From positions 1 to 8,199 of the forward strand of contig JALVWL010000188.1 of NCBI GenBank assembly GCA_027034965.1: a DNA stretch of 8,199 nucleotides. Direction: 5' to 3'. Shown here in pieces: positions 1 through 5,743 of this stretch. Positions within the stretch are counted from its first letter, which is position 1. The number at the start of each line of letters is the position of its first letter. The notes beneath the pieces were generated by a model. It did not search any database. It saw only the letters and a list, made by a program, of their open reading frames with translations, and was not told the DNA's origin. The DNA comes from Candidatus Omnitrophota bacterium (GTDB taxonomy: Bacteria > Omnitrophota > Gorgyraeia > S143-82). Made by a program: the position numbers and the translations under genes.

Positions 1-1
1 T

Positions 2-547
2 CTTACGATAGATAGGAAGATAATAAATGAGGAAGGGGAAATAGAATTTTTATTGCGGCTGCCGAATAAGGAAGTAAGCAGGTCATTATCAAAGTCTTTG
101 ATAGAGTACCTGACCCAGAAGATAAACCGCCAGGCACGCACGAATATTCACAGGATATTAAAACAGGGCAATATAGATGATTTGGGAAGGGAACTTGAAT
201 CATTATTTGCCTCACTGCCGTATCATATACATATCAAGAATGAGATGGCAAAACAGGAAGGCTATTATACATCAGTGATATTTGCATATTTGCAGAGCAT
301 AGCAGATAGGGTAATTGGAGAGGATGTAACGAATAAGGGCAGGGCAGATATAGTAGTAATGGTGCAGGATAAGATCTACATTTTCGAGATAAAGGTAGAC
401 ACAAATGAATCTGCGATAAAGCAAATAAAAGAGAGGCAGTATTATAAGAAATACGAGAATCAGAACAAGCCGATATATCTGATAGGGATAAAGATAGACA
501 GCAAGGAGAGGAATATAGTTGGATTTGAATGGAAAAAGATGAATTGA
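2..547 (+). CDS. DUF1703 / PD-(D/E)XK nuclease-superfamily protein, C-terminal part (5' end outside window)
   Basis: The reading frame is open from base 2 to the TGA at 545-547, giving 181 visible residues. The TTG at 53 is internal, because residues before it (LTIDRK..GEIEFLL) continue the family pattern leading into RLPNKEV. The visible part matches the end of the AAA-ATPase-like/DUF1703 family. It has the 'LPNKEV' linker, a helical stretch, then a PD-(D/E)XK-type core: GYYTSVIFAYL, GRADIVV (Asp at 347-349), and YIFEIKV (Glu at 386-388, Lys at 392-394). A Gln/Tyr helix (AIKQIKERQYYKKY) follows. Full-length members are about 500 aa with an N-terminal P-loop ATPase-like domain, which would lie left of the window. 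The D...E-x-K triad is intact, so nuclease activity is possible, but the cellular role of this family is not established. The last codons and the stop merge into repeat copy A. Confidence 0.85.
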   Translation, partial: LTIDRKIINEEGEIEFLLRLPNKEVSRSLSKSLIEYLTQKINRQARTNIHRILKQGNIDDLGRELESLFASLPYHIHIKNEMAKQEGYYTSVIFAYLQSIADRVIGEDVTNKGRADIVVMVQDKIYIFEIKVDTNESAIKQIKERQYYKKYENQNKPIYLIGIKIDSKERNIVGFEWKKMN

Positions 548-680
548 GGATGGAGCATAGATAAGGGAGGGAAATATATTAGTAAATAAAAATCCTTCAT
601 GCTTCATTCTCCCTTCTCCATCCTTGATTAAAATGCTGTGGTTTTGAGATTTGAGTTTTGACTTTTGACTTTTGAGTTAT
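545..680 (-). repeat. Composite repeat copy A: hairpin plus 7-nt array, minus orientation
   Basis: Read on the minus strand, this is a 7-nt array followed by an imperfect hairpin, the same order as copies B (4374-4531) and C (5740-5878). The array occupies 641-675 as five 7-nt units (plus strand GTTTTGA, GATTTGA, GTTTTGA, CTTTTGA, CTTTTGA). The inner hairpin arm is 593-625; by eye its reverse complement matches the copy B arm at 30 of 33 positions and the copy C arm at 29 of 33. The outer arm runs from about 545 to 571, with GGATGGAG (548-555) pairing CTCCATCC (616-623). The loop also shares a TTTATTTACT-like core with copy B. The element begins at the stop codon of the upstream gene, and the last codons (AAG ATG AAT) may belong to it too. 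I see no transposase, and how it moves is unknown. Confidence 0.8.
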
Positions 681-694
681 CTAAAATACATAAT
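658..694 (+). promoter_or_regulatory. Probable promoter for recA, with -35 hexamers in the repeat array
   Basis: Two sigma70-like pairs overlap: TTGACT (658-663) with TAAAAT (682-687), and TTGACT (665-670) with CATAAT (689-694), both with 18-bp spacers. Transcription would begin near 695-702, which leaves about 50 nt of leader before the ATG at 753 and almost none before the GTG at 705. The -35 hexamers are part of the 7-nt repeat array. I did not find a clear SOS/LexA box (neither a CTGT-N8-ACAG type nor a GAAC-N4-GTTC type). This is pattern-based only. Confidence 0.4.
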
Positions 695-740
695 CCGGCT
701 TTAAGTGGAGTTTATAATTGGTTTTGGTGATGTAGTAATG

Positions 741-747
741 AAAGGAG
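741..747 (+). promoter_or_regulatory. Ribosome binding site deciding the recA start
   Basis: AAAGGAG lies 5 nt before the ATG at 753. The alternative in-frame starts, GTG at 705 and ATG at 738, have no comparable site, and they would add 16 or 5 residues that are not typical of RecA. Confidence 0.7.
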
Positions 748-752
748 CAGGT

Positions 753-1781
753 ATGACGAGTAAGGCGGGTGAAGGCAAGGCAGGCAGTGCAGATGCAAAC
801 AAAAAGAAGGCATTGGAATTGGCGGTTGCCCAGATAGAGAAGCAGTTTGGCAAGGGTTCTATTATGCGCCTAGGCGAGAGCCGCCATCTGGATGTAGATG
901 TTATCCCTACTGGAGCGGTAAGTCTTGACCTTGCATTGGGGGTTGGAGGTGTGCCCAAAGGCAGGGTGATAGAGATATTTGGTCCTGAGTCCAGTGGAAA
1001 GACTACCCTTACTTTGAGTATTATTGCCCAGGCCCAGAAGCAGGGCGGGATTGCGGCGTTTATAGATGCCGAGCATGCCTTTGACCCTACCTATGCGCAG
1101 AAGGTAGGCGTTGATGTTAAGAATCTGCTTATCTCTCAACCTGATACAGGTGAACAGGCCCTAGAGATAGCCGAGACCCTGGTCAGGTCGAATGCTGTAG
1201 ATATTATTGTGATAGATTCGGTTGCTGCCCTTACTCCAAAGGCAGAGTTGGAGGGCAATATGGGGGATTCGTTTGTGGGTCTTCAGGCCAGGCTTATGTC
1301 CCAGGCCCTGCGTAAGTTGACTGGAACTATCAGTAAGACGAGTACCTGTGTATTGTTCATAAACCAGATAAGGGAGAAGATTGGTGTAATGTTTGGCAAC
1401 CCTGAGACGACTCCAGGTGGAAGGGCGTTGAAGTTTTTCTCTTCGGTGAGGATAGACCTGCGCAGGCTTTCTCCGATAAAGAAGGGTGACCAGCTCATAG
1501 GCAATCTTGTGCGGGCGAAGGTGGTGAAAAACAAGGTAGCCCCGCCGTTCAGGGAGGCCGAGTTTGAGATATATTACGATAGGGGCATCTTTTATGAGGG
1601 TTCTCTTATCGATGCGGCTATGCGCCTTGGCCTTATATCCAGGTCAGGTGCATGGTATCAAGCCGGTGATGTAAAGCTGGGCCAGGGCAAAGAAAACGCT
1701 GCGAAATATCTGCAGGAACATCCTGATGTTATGAAGAAGCTGGTAAAGGCAATAAATGATAAGATGAAGACTCAACAATAG
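753..1781 (+). CDS. recA: RecA recombinase
   Basis: RecA forms ATP-dependent filaments on single-stranded DNA, carries out strand exchange, and activates LexA-type self-cleavage in the cytoplasm. From the ATG at 753 it is 342 aa, close to the usual 340-355. Motifs in order: Walker A GPESSGKT (77-84), DAEHAFDP with the catalytic Glu (107), Walker B DIIVIDS (150-156), loop L1 around MGDSFVGLQARLMSQ, FINQIR with the ATP-sensing Gln (205), and loop L2 GNPETTPGG (215-223). The L1 position that is His in Escherichia coli and Bacillus subtilis is Phe here (174). The C-terminus ends in KLVKAINDKMKTQQ and lacks the long acidic tail of the enterobacterial protein. The hisI ribosome site overlaps its stop codon, so the two are probably co-transcribed. 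Identification is secure. Confidence 0.98.
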   Translation: MTSKAGEGKAGSADANKKKALELAVAQIEKQFGKGSIMRLGESRHLDVDVIPTGAVSLDLALGVGGVPKGRVIEIFGPESSGKTTLTLSIIAQAQKQGGIAAFIDAEHAFDPTYAQKVGVDVKNLLISQPDTGEQALEIAETLVRSNAVDIIVIDSVAALTPKAELEGNMGDSFVGLQARLMSQALRKLTGTISKTSTCVLFINQIREKIGVMFGNPETTPGGRALKFFSSVRIDLRRLSPIKKGDQLIGNLVRAKVVKNKVAPPFREAEFEIYYDRGIFYEGSLIDAAMRLGLISRSGAWYQAGDVKLGQGKENAAKYLQEHPDVMKKLVKAINDKMKTQQ

Positions 1782-1789
1782 GAGGACGT

Positions 1790-2122
1790 ATGGATATCTC
1801 ATTTATGAATGAGTTGAAATTTGACGAGAAAGGACTTATTCCAGTGATAGTGCAAGATTATAAGGATAATGATGTGCTGATGCTTGCATATATGAACAGG
1901 GATACCCTGAGACAGACCATAGAGACAGGAAAGGCAACTTACTGGAGTCGTTCCCGTCAGAAGGTCTGGGTTAAGGGTGAGACCTCAGGGCATTTCCAGA
2001 TCGTAAAAGAGTTGTATTATGATTGCGATGGAGATACAATATTAATCAAGGTGGAACAGGTGGGTGGGATTGCCTGCCACACGGGGAATAGGTCTTGTTT
2101 CTTTAGAGGGGGCAGTTTATGA
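1790..2122 (+). CDS. hisI: Phosphoribosyl-AMP cyclohydrolase
   Basis: This enzyme opens the purine ring of phosphoribosyl-AMP, the third step of histidine synthesis, in the cytoplasm. The 110-aa protein covers the complete single-domain HisI family: FDEKGLIPVIVQD near the N-terminus, VLMLAYMN (29-36), and TYWSRSRQKVWVKGETSGH (50-68). The metal sites follow, with D78-C79-D80-x-D82 for magnesium and Cys79, Cys96 and Cys103 for zinc (CHTGNRSCF). No HisE domain is fused, so pyrophosphohydrolysis must be done by a separate protein. Start choice: AGGAGG at 1780-1785 precedes the ATG at 1790 and overlaps the recA stop TAG (1779-1781). The stop overlaps the next gene by 4 nt (ATGA). No other his gene is in the window, so its place between recA and pilus genes is unusual. 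Confidence 0.96.
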   Translation: MDISFMNELKFDEKGLIPVIVQDYKDNDVLMLAYMNRDTLRQTIETGKATYWSRSRQKVWVKGETSGHFQIVKELYYDCDGDTILIKVEQVGGIACHTGNRSCFFRGGSL

Positions 2123-2484
2123 GCAGAACAGGGGCAGTTGTTTTGTGGACTGCGATTCTTTTTTCCTGCCTTGGAGTGGGACTAGGGTATGGTTTTGAGT
2201 ACGATGCGCATGGGAAAAAGGACCCTATGATACCAGTCGTAGATAGAGATGGTCGTGTCCTGTTTAGGGAGGATGAAGAAAGCGGGAAAAAGGTAGTTGC
2301 CCTTATGCTTCAGGGGATTATCTATAAGGATAAAGGCAAGTCAAAGGCAGTTATAGAGAATAAGTTGTACAAGGTGGGGGACAGGGTAGCTGGATTTGTT
2401 ATCGAAGACATCACGCCAGATAAGGTTATTTTATCGGACGGGAAGGAAAAGTACGAATTGAGCATAAAGCGTAAAAAGCATTGA
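2119..2484 (+). CDS. PilP-like periplasmic pilus/secretion assembly protein
   Basis: The 121-aa protein starts with a hydrophobic segment (about residues 5-24, VVLWTAILFSCLGVGLG) that is either a cleaved signal or a membrane anchor. A poor lipobox-like LFSC is present, but Phe at that position argues against a lipoprotein. After it comes YDAHGKKDPMIPV (28-40), the 'Y-D-x-x-G-x-x-D-P' lead found in PilP proteins. Residues 60-117 form a small beta domain: ALMLQGIIY, a KAVIENKLYKVGD turn, then VIEDITPDKVILSDG and YELSI. This is the pattern of the PilP / GspC homology region, which contacts the secretin N-terminal domains in the periplasm. The secretin gene lies directly downstream, which supports the call. 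It is shorter than proteobacterial PilP (about 170 aa). GspC-type is an alternative. ATGA overlap with hisI suggests translational coupling. Confidence 0.75.
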   Translation: MSRTGAVVLWTAILFSCLGVGLGYGFEYDAHGKKDPMIPVVDRDGRVLFREDEESGKKVVALMLQGIIYKDKGKSKAVIENKLYKVGDRVAGFVIEDITPDKVILSDGKEKYELSIKRKKH

Positions 2485-2509
2485 TAAGCCCTGGATATAT
2501 TGCTATACT
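2481..2509 (+). promoter_or_regulatory. Probable promoter for the secretin gene
   Basis: TTGATA (2481-2486), a 17-bp spacer, then TATACT (2504-2509) preceded by TGC as an extended -10. The -35 overlaps the stop codon of the PilP-like gene. The expected start point is near 2516, giving a leader of about 36 nt. A palindrome CTATAC-TG-GTATAG (2503-2516) overlaps the -10 and could be an operator, or may be chance. Confidence 0.5.
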
Positions 2510-2540
2510 GGTATAGAGGCTGTTTAGTAATTGGGGGAAA

Positions 2541-2546
2541 AGGAGG
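2541..2546 (+). promoter_or_regulatory. Ribosome binding site deciding the secretin start
   Basis: AGGAGG sits 5 nt before the ATG at 2552. The upstream TTG at 2531 is in frame, but translation from it would include this site and put charged residues before the signal peptide. Confidence 0.75.
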
Positions 2547-2551
2547 GGGTA

Positions 2552-4228
2552 ATGTATCCTAGAAGATTTCTATTTTTCCTACTTTCTTTATTTGTTATCT
2601 GTTTCCTTTCTGTGCCATATCTACGGGCAGAAGAAGATGCGCAAAAGGGGACTTCTGTTGAGAAAGCCGCTGTTTCTAATGTTGAAAAGGATTCCCAATC
2701 TTCGACTACTTCGAGTGAAGCAGAGGAAGAGGACTCTGGCTTAATTACTGTTACCTTTGGCAGTGGTATGCTCCTTGCCGATGCCTTGAGGACCATTGCC
2801 GAAGATGCGGGTATTAATCTGGTTGTGTCTCCGGAGGTAGATGCTACTATATCTAGCATTACATTTAGAAATATTCCCTGGGAAAAGGCAATAAAAACGA
2901 TTGTTAAAGCTTATGACTATGGTTATGAAATAGAAGGTGAGCGAACAGTAGTGATAAAACCTTTAGAAAAAATTATAGAGCGAAAAAAGAAAGAGATGGA
3001 ACTAAACCAGGTCAAGGAAGTAGAGACGCGCGTATTTACTCTGAAATATATAGATGCAGGCGATGCCTTGAAGGTTGTAGAGAGTTTGCTATCTCCTCGG
3101 GGTACTGCCGAGATATTAGAGATTACCTATCTTGGGGGATGGAAGTTCGTGGCCAGCCAGGATAAAGGGAAGGTAGAGAAGACAGAACGCAAGGAAAAGG
3201 AGAGGAAAAGCCGTTCCAAGAAGTTGGTAGTTACGGATATTAAGTCTGTGCTGGATAAGGTCGGTGCTGTTCTAAAAGATATAGACCATCCTTCGAAGTT
3301 GATTTTGATAGAGTCAAATATCGTAGAGGCCGATTGGCACAAGCTCTACGACCTTGGGATGGAGCTGGTTACAGGGGATGATTCGACTCCTTATATGGAA
3401 GTTTCCAGTAAGGCGGGTAGCGCTAGGGATTCTCTTGCCGGCATACTCGGGGCCCTGGATGTTGCGCCTTCTTATTATGAGTCACCTTCAGCGGTTTCAA
3501 ATACTGGCCTGGTTTCGGCTGGGTTCGGATTTGTGTTCTCGCACTTGACTGGGAATAAATTCAAGGCCGCTTTGCGTGCATTGGAAGAGCTAGCCGATGC
3601 CAATGTCCTGTCCGCTCCAAAGATATTGACAATAAGCAATCAGGAAGCAAGCATCCTTGTCGGTACAAAGTTCCCGATTGTCAGTGTTGATAAGGAGTTG
3701 AGTAATGGAACCACGAGCATCCAGGTGAATCTGGAATATTATCAGGATATTGGTGTGCAATTGAATGTTGTCCCGCAGATCTGTGATAATAAGTATATAA
3801 ATATGATCCTCCATCCAGCAGTGGTGGAAAAGAGTGGAGAGCTGGATCTAGGTATATCAGAGTTGACTACTGGAAATGCGGTCAGCTATCCGATAATGGA
3901 TGTGCGGGAGGCAGAGACGCAGGTTATGATAAAGAGTGGTGACACAGTCGTTATTGGCGGTTTAATGAGGGATAAGCAGTATGAGAATAACATAGGCGTT
4001 CCGCTTCTTTCAGATCTGCCTGTTTTGGGGACCCTGTTTACGAGGAAGACGACAGTGAATATAAAGAAGGACCTGTTTATCTTTGTAAATGCCAGGATAG
4101 TTGATCCGGTGGCAGGCAAGATAGAGGCAGTCTCAGTGAATTCCATGAACGATGTCTTGCCAAAGTTGTCGGTATCTCTGCCTTTGGATGAGGCCAGTAT
4201 CTCTGATGACTATTCAGACGATTATTGA
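2552..4228 (+). CDS. Secretin of the PilQ/GspD family (type IV pilus or type II secretion outer-membrane channel)
   Basis: This protein forms the multimeric outer-membrane gate through which a pilus, secreted proteins or DNA pass. From the ATG at 2552 it is 558 aa. It has a signal peptide at residues 1-26 (RRFLFFLLSLFVICFLSVPY, then RAEE), then an acidic Ser/Glu-rich linker to about 63. An STN/N0-like domain spans 64-138 (ADALRTIAEDAGINLVVSPE, IPWEKAIKTIVKAYDYGY). An N1-like secretin domain spans about 158-248 and is interrupted at 204-224 by a very Lys/Glu/Arg-rich stretch. The secretin core spans about 334-519: ANVLSAPKILTISNQEA, the VIGGLMRDKQ / NNIGVPLLSDLPVLGTLF signature (467-496), and KKDLFIFVNARIV. 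The C-terminus is an Asp/Tyr-rich tail. Family placement is secure. PilQ is preferred over GspD because of the STN domain and the PilP-like neighbour, but pilM, pilN and pilO are absent here. Confidence 0.92.
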   Translation: MYPRRFLFFLLSLFVICFLSVPYLRAEEDAQKGTSVEKAAVSNVEKDSQSSTTSSEAEEEDSGLITVTFGSGMLLADALRTIAEDAGINLVVSPEVDATISSITFRNIPWEKAIKTIVKAYDYGYEIEGERTVVIKPLEKIIERKKKEMELNQVKEVETRVFTLKYIDAGDALKVVESLLSPRGTAEILEITYLGGWKFVASQDKGKVEKTERKEKERKSRSKKLVVTDIKSVLDKVGAVLKDIDHPSKLILIESNIVEADWHKLYDLGMELVTGDDSTPYMEVSSKAGSARDSLAGILGALDVAPSYYESPSAVSNTGLVSAGFGFVFSHLTGNKFKAALRALEELADANVLSAPKILTISNQEASILVGTKFPIVSVDKELSNGTTSIQVNLEYYQDIGVQLNVVPQICDNKYINMILHPAVVEKSGELDLGISELTTGNAVSYPIMDVREAETQVMIKSGDTVVIGGLMRDKQYENNIGVPLLSDLPVLGTLFTRKTTVNIKKDLFIFVNARIVDPVAGKIEAVSVNSMNDVLPKLSVSLPLDEASISDDYSDDY

Positions 4229-4336
4229 TGTTCCTTTTGAAATTAGCCCAATTAACTTATTAATGGATTCTGGCGACATTGTAGATTTGTAGTCTATTTT
4301 TTCTATTTTTATCCCAAATTATGCAATAGGGATTTG

Positions 4337-4345
4337 TGATATAAT
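4337..4345 (+). promoter_or_regulatory. Extended -10 promoter upstream of the glycosyltransferase
   Basis: TGATATAAT is a perfect -10 (TATAAT, 4340-4345) with an extended TGN. No good -35 lies 16-18 nt upstream, as expected of extended -10 promoters. Transcription would begin near 4352 and read through repeat copy B before reaching the gene at 4622, giving a leader of about 270 nt. Confidence 0.45.
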
Positions 4346-4373
4346 GGAACTCGTTGTGGGACAAATGAAAAAA

Positions 4374-4531
4374 CTAAAAACTCAAAGCTAAAAACTAAAA
4401 ACTAAAAACCACAACTCGAGTTTTGAGGATGAAGAAGGGAGAAGGAAGCATGAAGGATTCTTATTTACTGGGATATTTTTCTTTCTTAATAAAAAATTTC
4501 CTCCATTCTCCATGCTCCATTCTTCATGCTT
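4374..4531 (+). repeat. Composite repeat copy B: 7-nt array plus 33-nt-arm hairpin
   Basis: Five 7-nt units lie at 4374-4408 (CTAAAAA, CTCAAAG, then CTAAAAA three times), followed by a short spacer and an imperfect hairpin. The arms are 4425-4457 and 4499-4531, each 33 nt; 25 of 33 positions are complementary by eye, with some mismatches that would be G-U pairs in RNA. The loop is 41 nt. A TATTTTT tract follows the right arm, so the RNA form could act as a terminator or attenuator between the secretin gene and the glycosyltransferase. It is the most complete of the three copies in the window and has the same orientation as copy C. Confidence 0.8.
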
Positions 4532-4621
4532 ATTTTTAGATGAGAAAAGAAATGTTTGATTAACCAAGCGATGGAAAGTAAAGAATTCTAATGCATAATT
4601 CGGGTTGATTTTTCTATTTTT

Positions 4622-5743
4622 ATGAAATCACAGCACCTTTCTATCCTTTATCTGATTAGTTCTAATAGGCTCTATGGTGCCGAAAGGGTTGTTGCAAGGC
4701 TGTCCCAAGGGCTTTTGCAGCGCGGTCATCGGGTCCTAGTTGGAGTCATTGACTCCTTTTCCCGGCCTAATGAATTTGAGGCATATCTCTCTGAGTTAGA
4801 TGTTCCTGTGCTAAAGATAACCTCTGCCGGACCCCTGGATTGGAGTATAGCAGGCCGTATAAGGCAGATAATCTTGGATGAAGACATAGATATAGTCCAT
4901 TCCCATAACTACAAGGCGGATTTTTATGCTCTGTTTGGCAGGGATAAAAGTCTCTGGCTTGTAACTGCCCATTGTTGGGGTGCAACTGACTTAAAGTCTG
5001 CCTTTTATGACAGAATAGACCAGTTTATTGTTAGATTTGCTGATAGGGTAGTGGGTGTATCCAGAAATCTAATGCGCGACTTTGAGAAGATGTTTCTGCC
5101 TAAAAGCAAATGCGTTTATATCCCCAATGGAATAGATTGCAGAGTATTAGGACCAAAGGCATTGGATGATAAATTTGTCGTTGCCTTTGTCGGCAGGCTA
5201 GAGCGTGAAAAGAATGTCCTGTTTGTGCTTGAAGCATTTAGTCGTTTTATTGAAGCCTCGAATTTTAAGGACAGGCTGGAGTGTTGGATGATAGGAGATG
5301 GTTCGCTTAAGGGATTGATTGAAACCAAACTGAGTTCGTTTGCTTATAAGGATAAGATAAAATTATTCGGCAAGGTCCCTGCCGAGCAGATGCCAGGGTT
5401 ATATAAAGAGATAGACTGCCTGTTTCTGCCATCTTTTAGAGAAGGCCTGCCAATGGTTGTCCTAGAGTCTTTGTGTAATGGGCTTGTTATCGTCGGTTCA
5501 GATGTGTCTTTGGCGGATATCGGCAGTAGCGATTGCACAAGGATTGTGAGTAAAGTAGATATTGAGGATGCTGTTAGAGGATTGGAAGAGATGGCGGGGA
5601 TATATTTTAGTGATAGAGATGGATTTTTACAGCTTTCGAGATTGGCAAATAAGATGGCAGGACAGTTTAGTGAAAACTTGATGGTGGAAAGATATGAAAA
5701 CCTGTATTATAATGTCCTTAATTCAAAGGATGTAAATAGCTAA
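4622..5743 (+). CDS. Glycosyltransferase family 4 (GT-B fold)
   Basis: The protein would transfer a sugar from a nucleotide-sugar donor to a cell-surface glycan or lipid acceptor at the cytoplasmic side of the membrane. At 373 aa it has the usual two-domain GT-B length. The N-terminal domain begins ILYLISSNRLYGAERVVARL (8-27), the standard GT4 acceptor-side start. The linker VGVSRNLMRDFEK (144-156) and IPNGID (167-172) lead to the C-terminal domain with VAFVGRLEREKN (187-198) and WMIGDGSLK (222-230). The E-x7-E donor-binding motif is Glu274 and Glu282 in FREGLPMVVLESL. The acceptor and sugar cannot be told from sequence. No Shine-Dalgarno site precedes the ATG, only a T-rich tract. The stop TAA (5741-5743) lies in the first 7-nt unit of repeat copy C, and the final Ser codon AGC also matches the sequence beside the array in copy B. 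Confidence 0.9.
   Translation: MKSQHLSILYLISSNRLYGAERVVARLSQGLLQRGHRVLVGVIDSFSRPNEFEAYLSELDVPVLKITSAGPLDWSIAGRIRQIILDEDIDIVHSHNYKADFYALFGRDKSLWLVTAHCWGATDLKSAFYDRIDQFIVRFADRVVGVSRNLMRDFEKMFLPKSKCVYIPNGIDCRVLGPKALDDKFVVAFVGRLEREKNVLFVLEAFSRFIEASNFKDRLECWMIGDGSLKGLIETKLSSFAYKDKIKLFGKVPAEQMPGLYKEIDCLFLPSFREGLPMVVLESLCNGLVIVGSDVSLADIGSSDCTRIVSKVDIEDAVRGLEEMAGIYFSDRDGFLQLSRLANKMAGQFSENLMVERYENLYYNVLNSKDVNS

Larger units (their letters stand above)
4313..4604. mobile_element. Possible MITE-like segment bounded by 17-nt inverted repeats
   Basis: CCCAAATTATGCAATAG (4313-4329) and the reverse complement of 4588-4604, CCCGAATTATGCATTAG, agree at 15 of 17 positions. The 292-bp segment between them carries no gene but holds an extended -10 promoter and repeat copy B, and it is bracketed by a 15-nt direct repeat. 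A short non-coding unit with inverted ends and flanking direct repeats is what a non-autonomous transposable element looks like. Against it: copies A and C lack clear versions of both ends, and the right direct repeat is offset by 4 nt. Confidence 0.35.
4298..4623. repeat. 15-nt direct repeat pair flanking the B-element region
   Basis: TTTTTCTATTTTTAT occurs identically at 4298-4312 and 4609-4623; the second copy runs into the ATG of the glycosyltransferase. The left copy abuts the inverted repeat starting at 4313, while the right copy is 4 nt beyond the inverted repeat ending at 4604. The word is low-complexity, so chance is possible, but the arrangement resembles a target-site duplication. 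The rest of 4229-4297 shows nothing recognisable, and no clear terminator follows the secretin gene. Confidence 0.5.

Noticed and set aside
53..547. A complete short gene starting at TTG 53
   Set aside because: The frame is open to the left edge and the upstream residues fit the family, so the gene begins outside the window.
705..752. GTG 705 or ATG 738 as the recA start
   Set aside because: The ATG at 753 has a well-spaced AAAGGAG and gives normal RecA length; the added residues are not RecA-like.
548..752. SOS/LexA box upstream of recA
   Set aside because: No match to either common box type could be found by eye.
4229..4297. Terminator directly after the secretin gene
   Set aside because: Only weak AT-rich dyads (such as CCAATTAA/TTAATGG) without a stable stem or T-run were found; the copy B hairpin is a better candidate.
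4374..4408. CRISPR-like array
   Set aside because: The units are 7 nt with no spacers; this is a tandem microsatellite-type array within the repeat element.
4229..4621. tRNA or other structured RNA gene in the largest gap
   Set aside because: No cloverleaf, T-loop GTTCGA or similar conserved core was visible; the structure present is the repeat hairpin.
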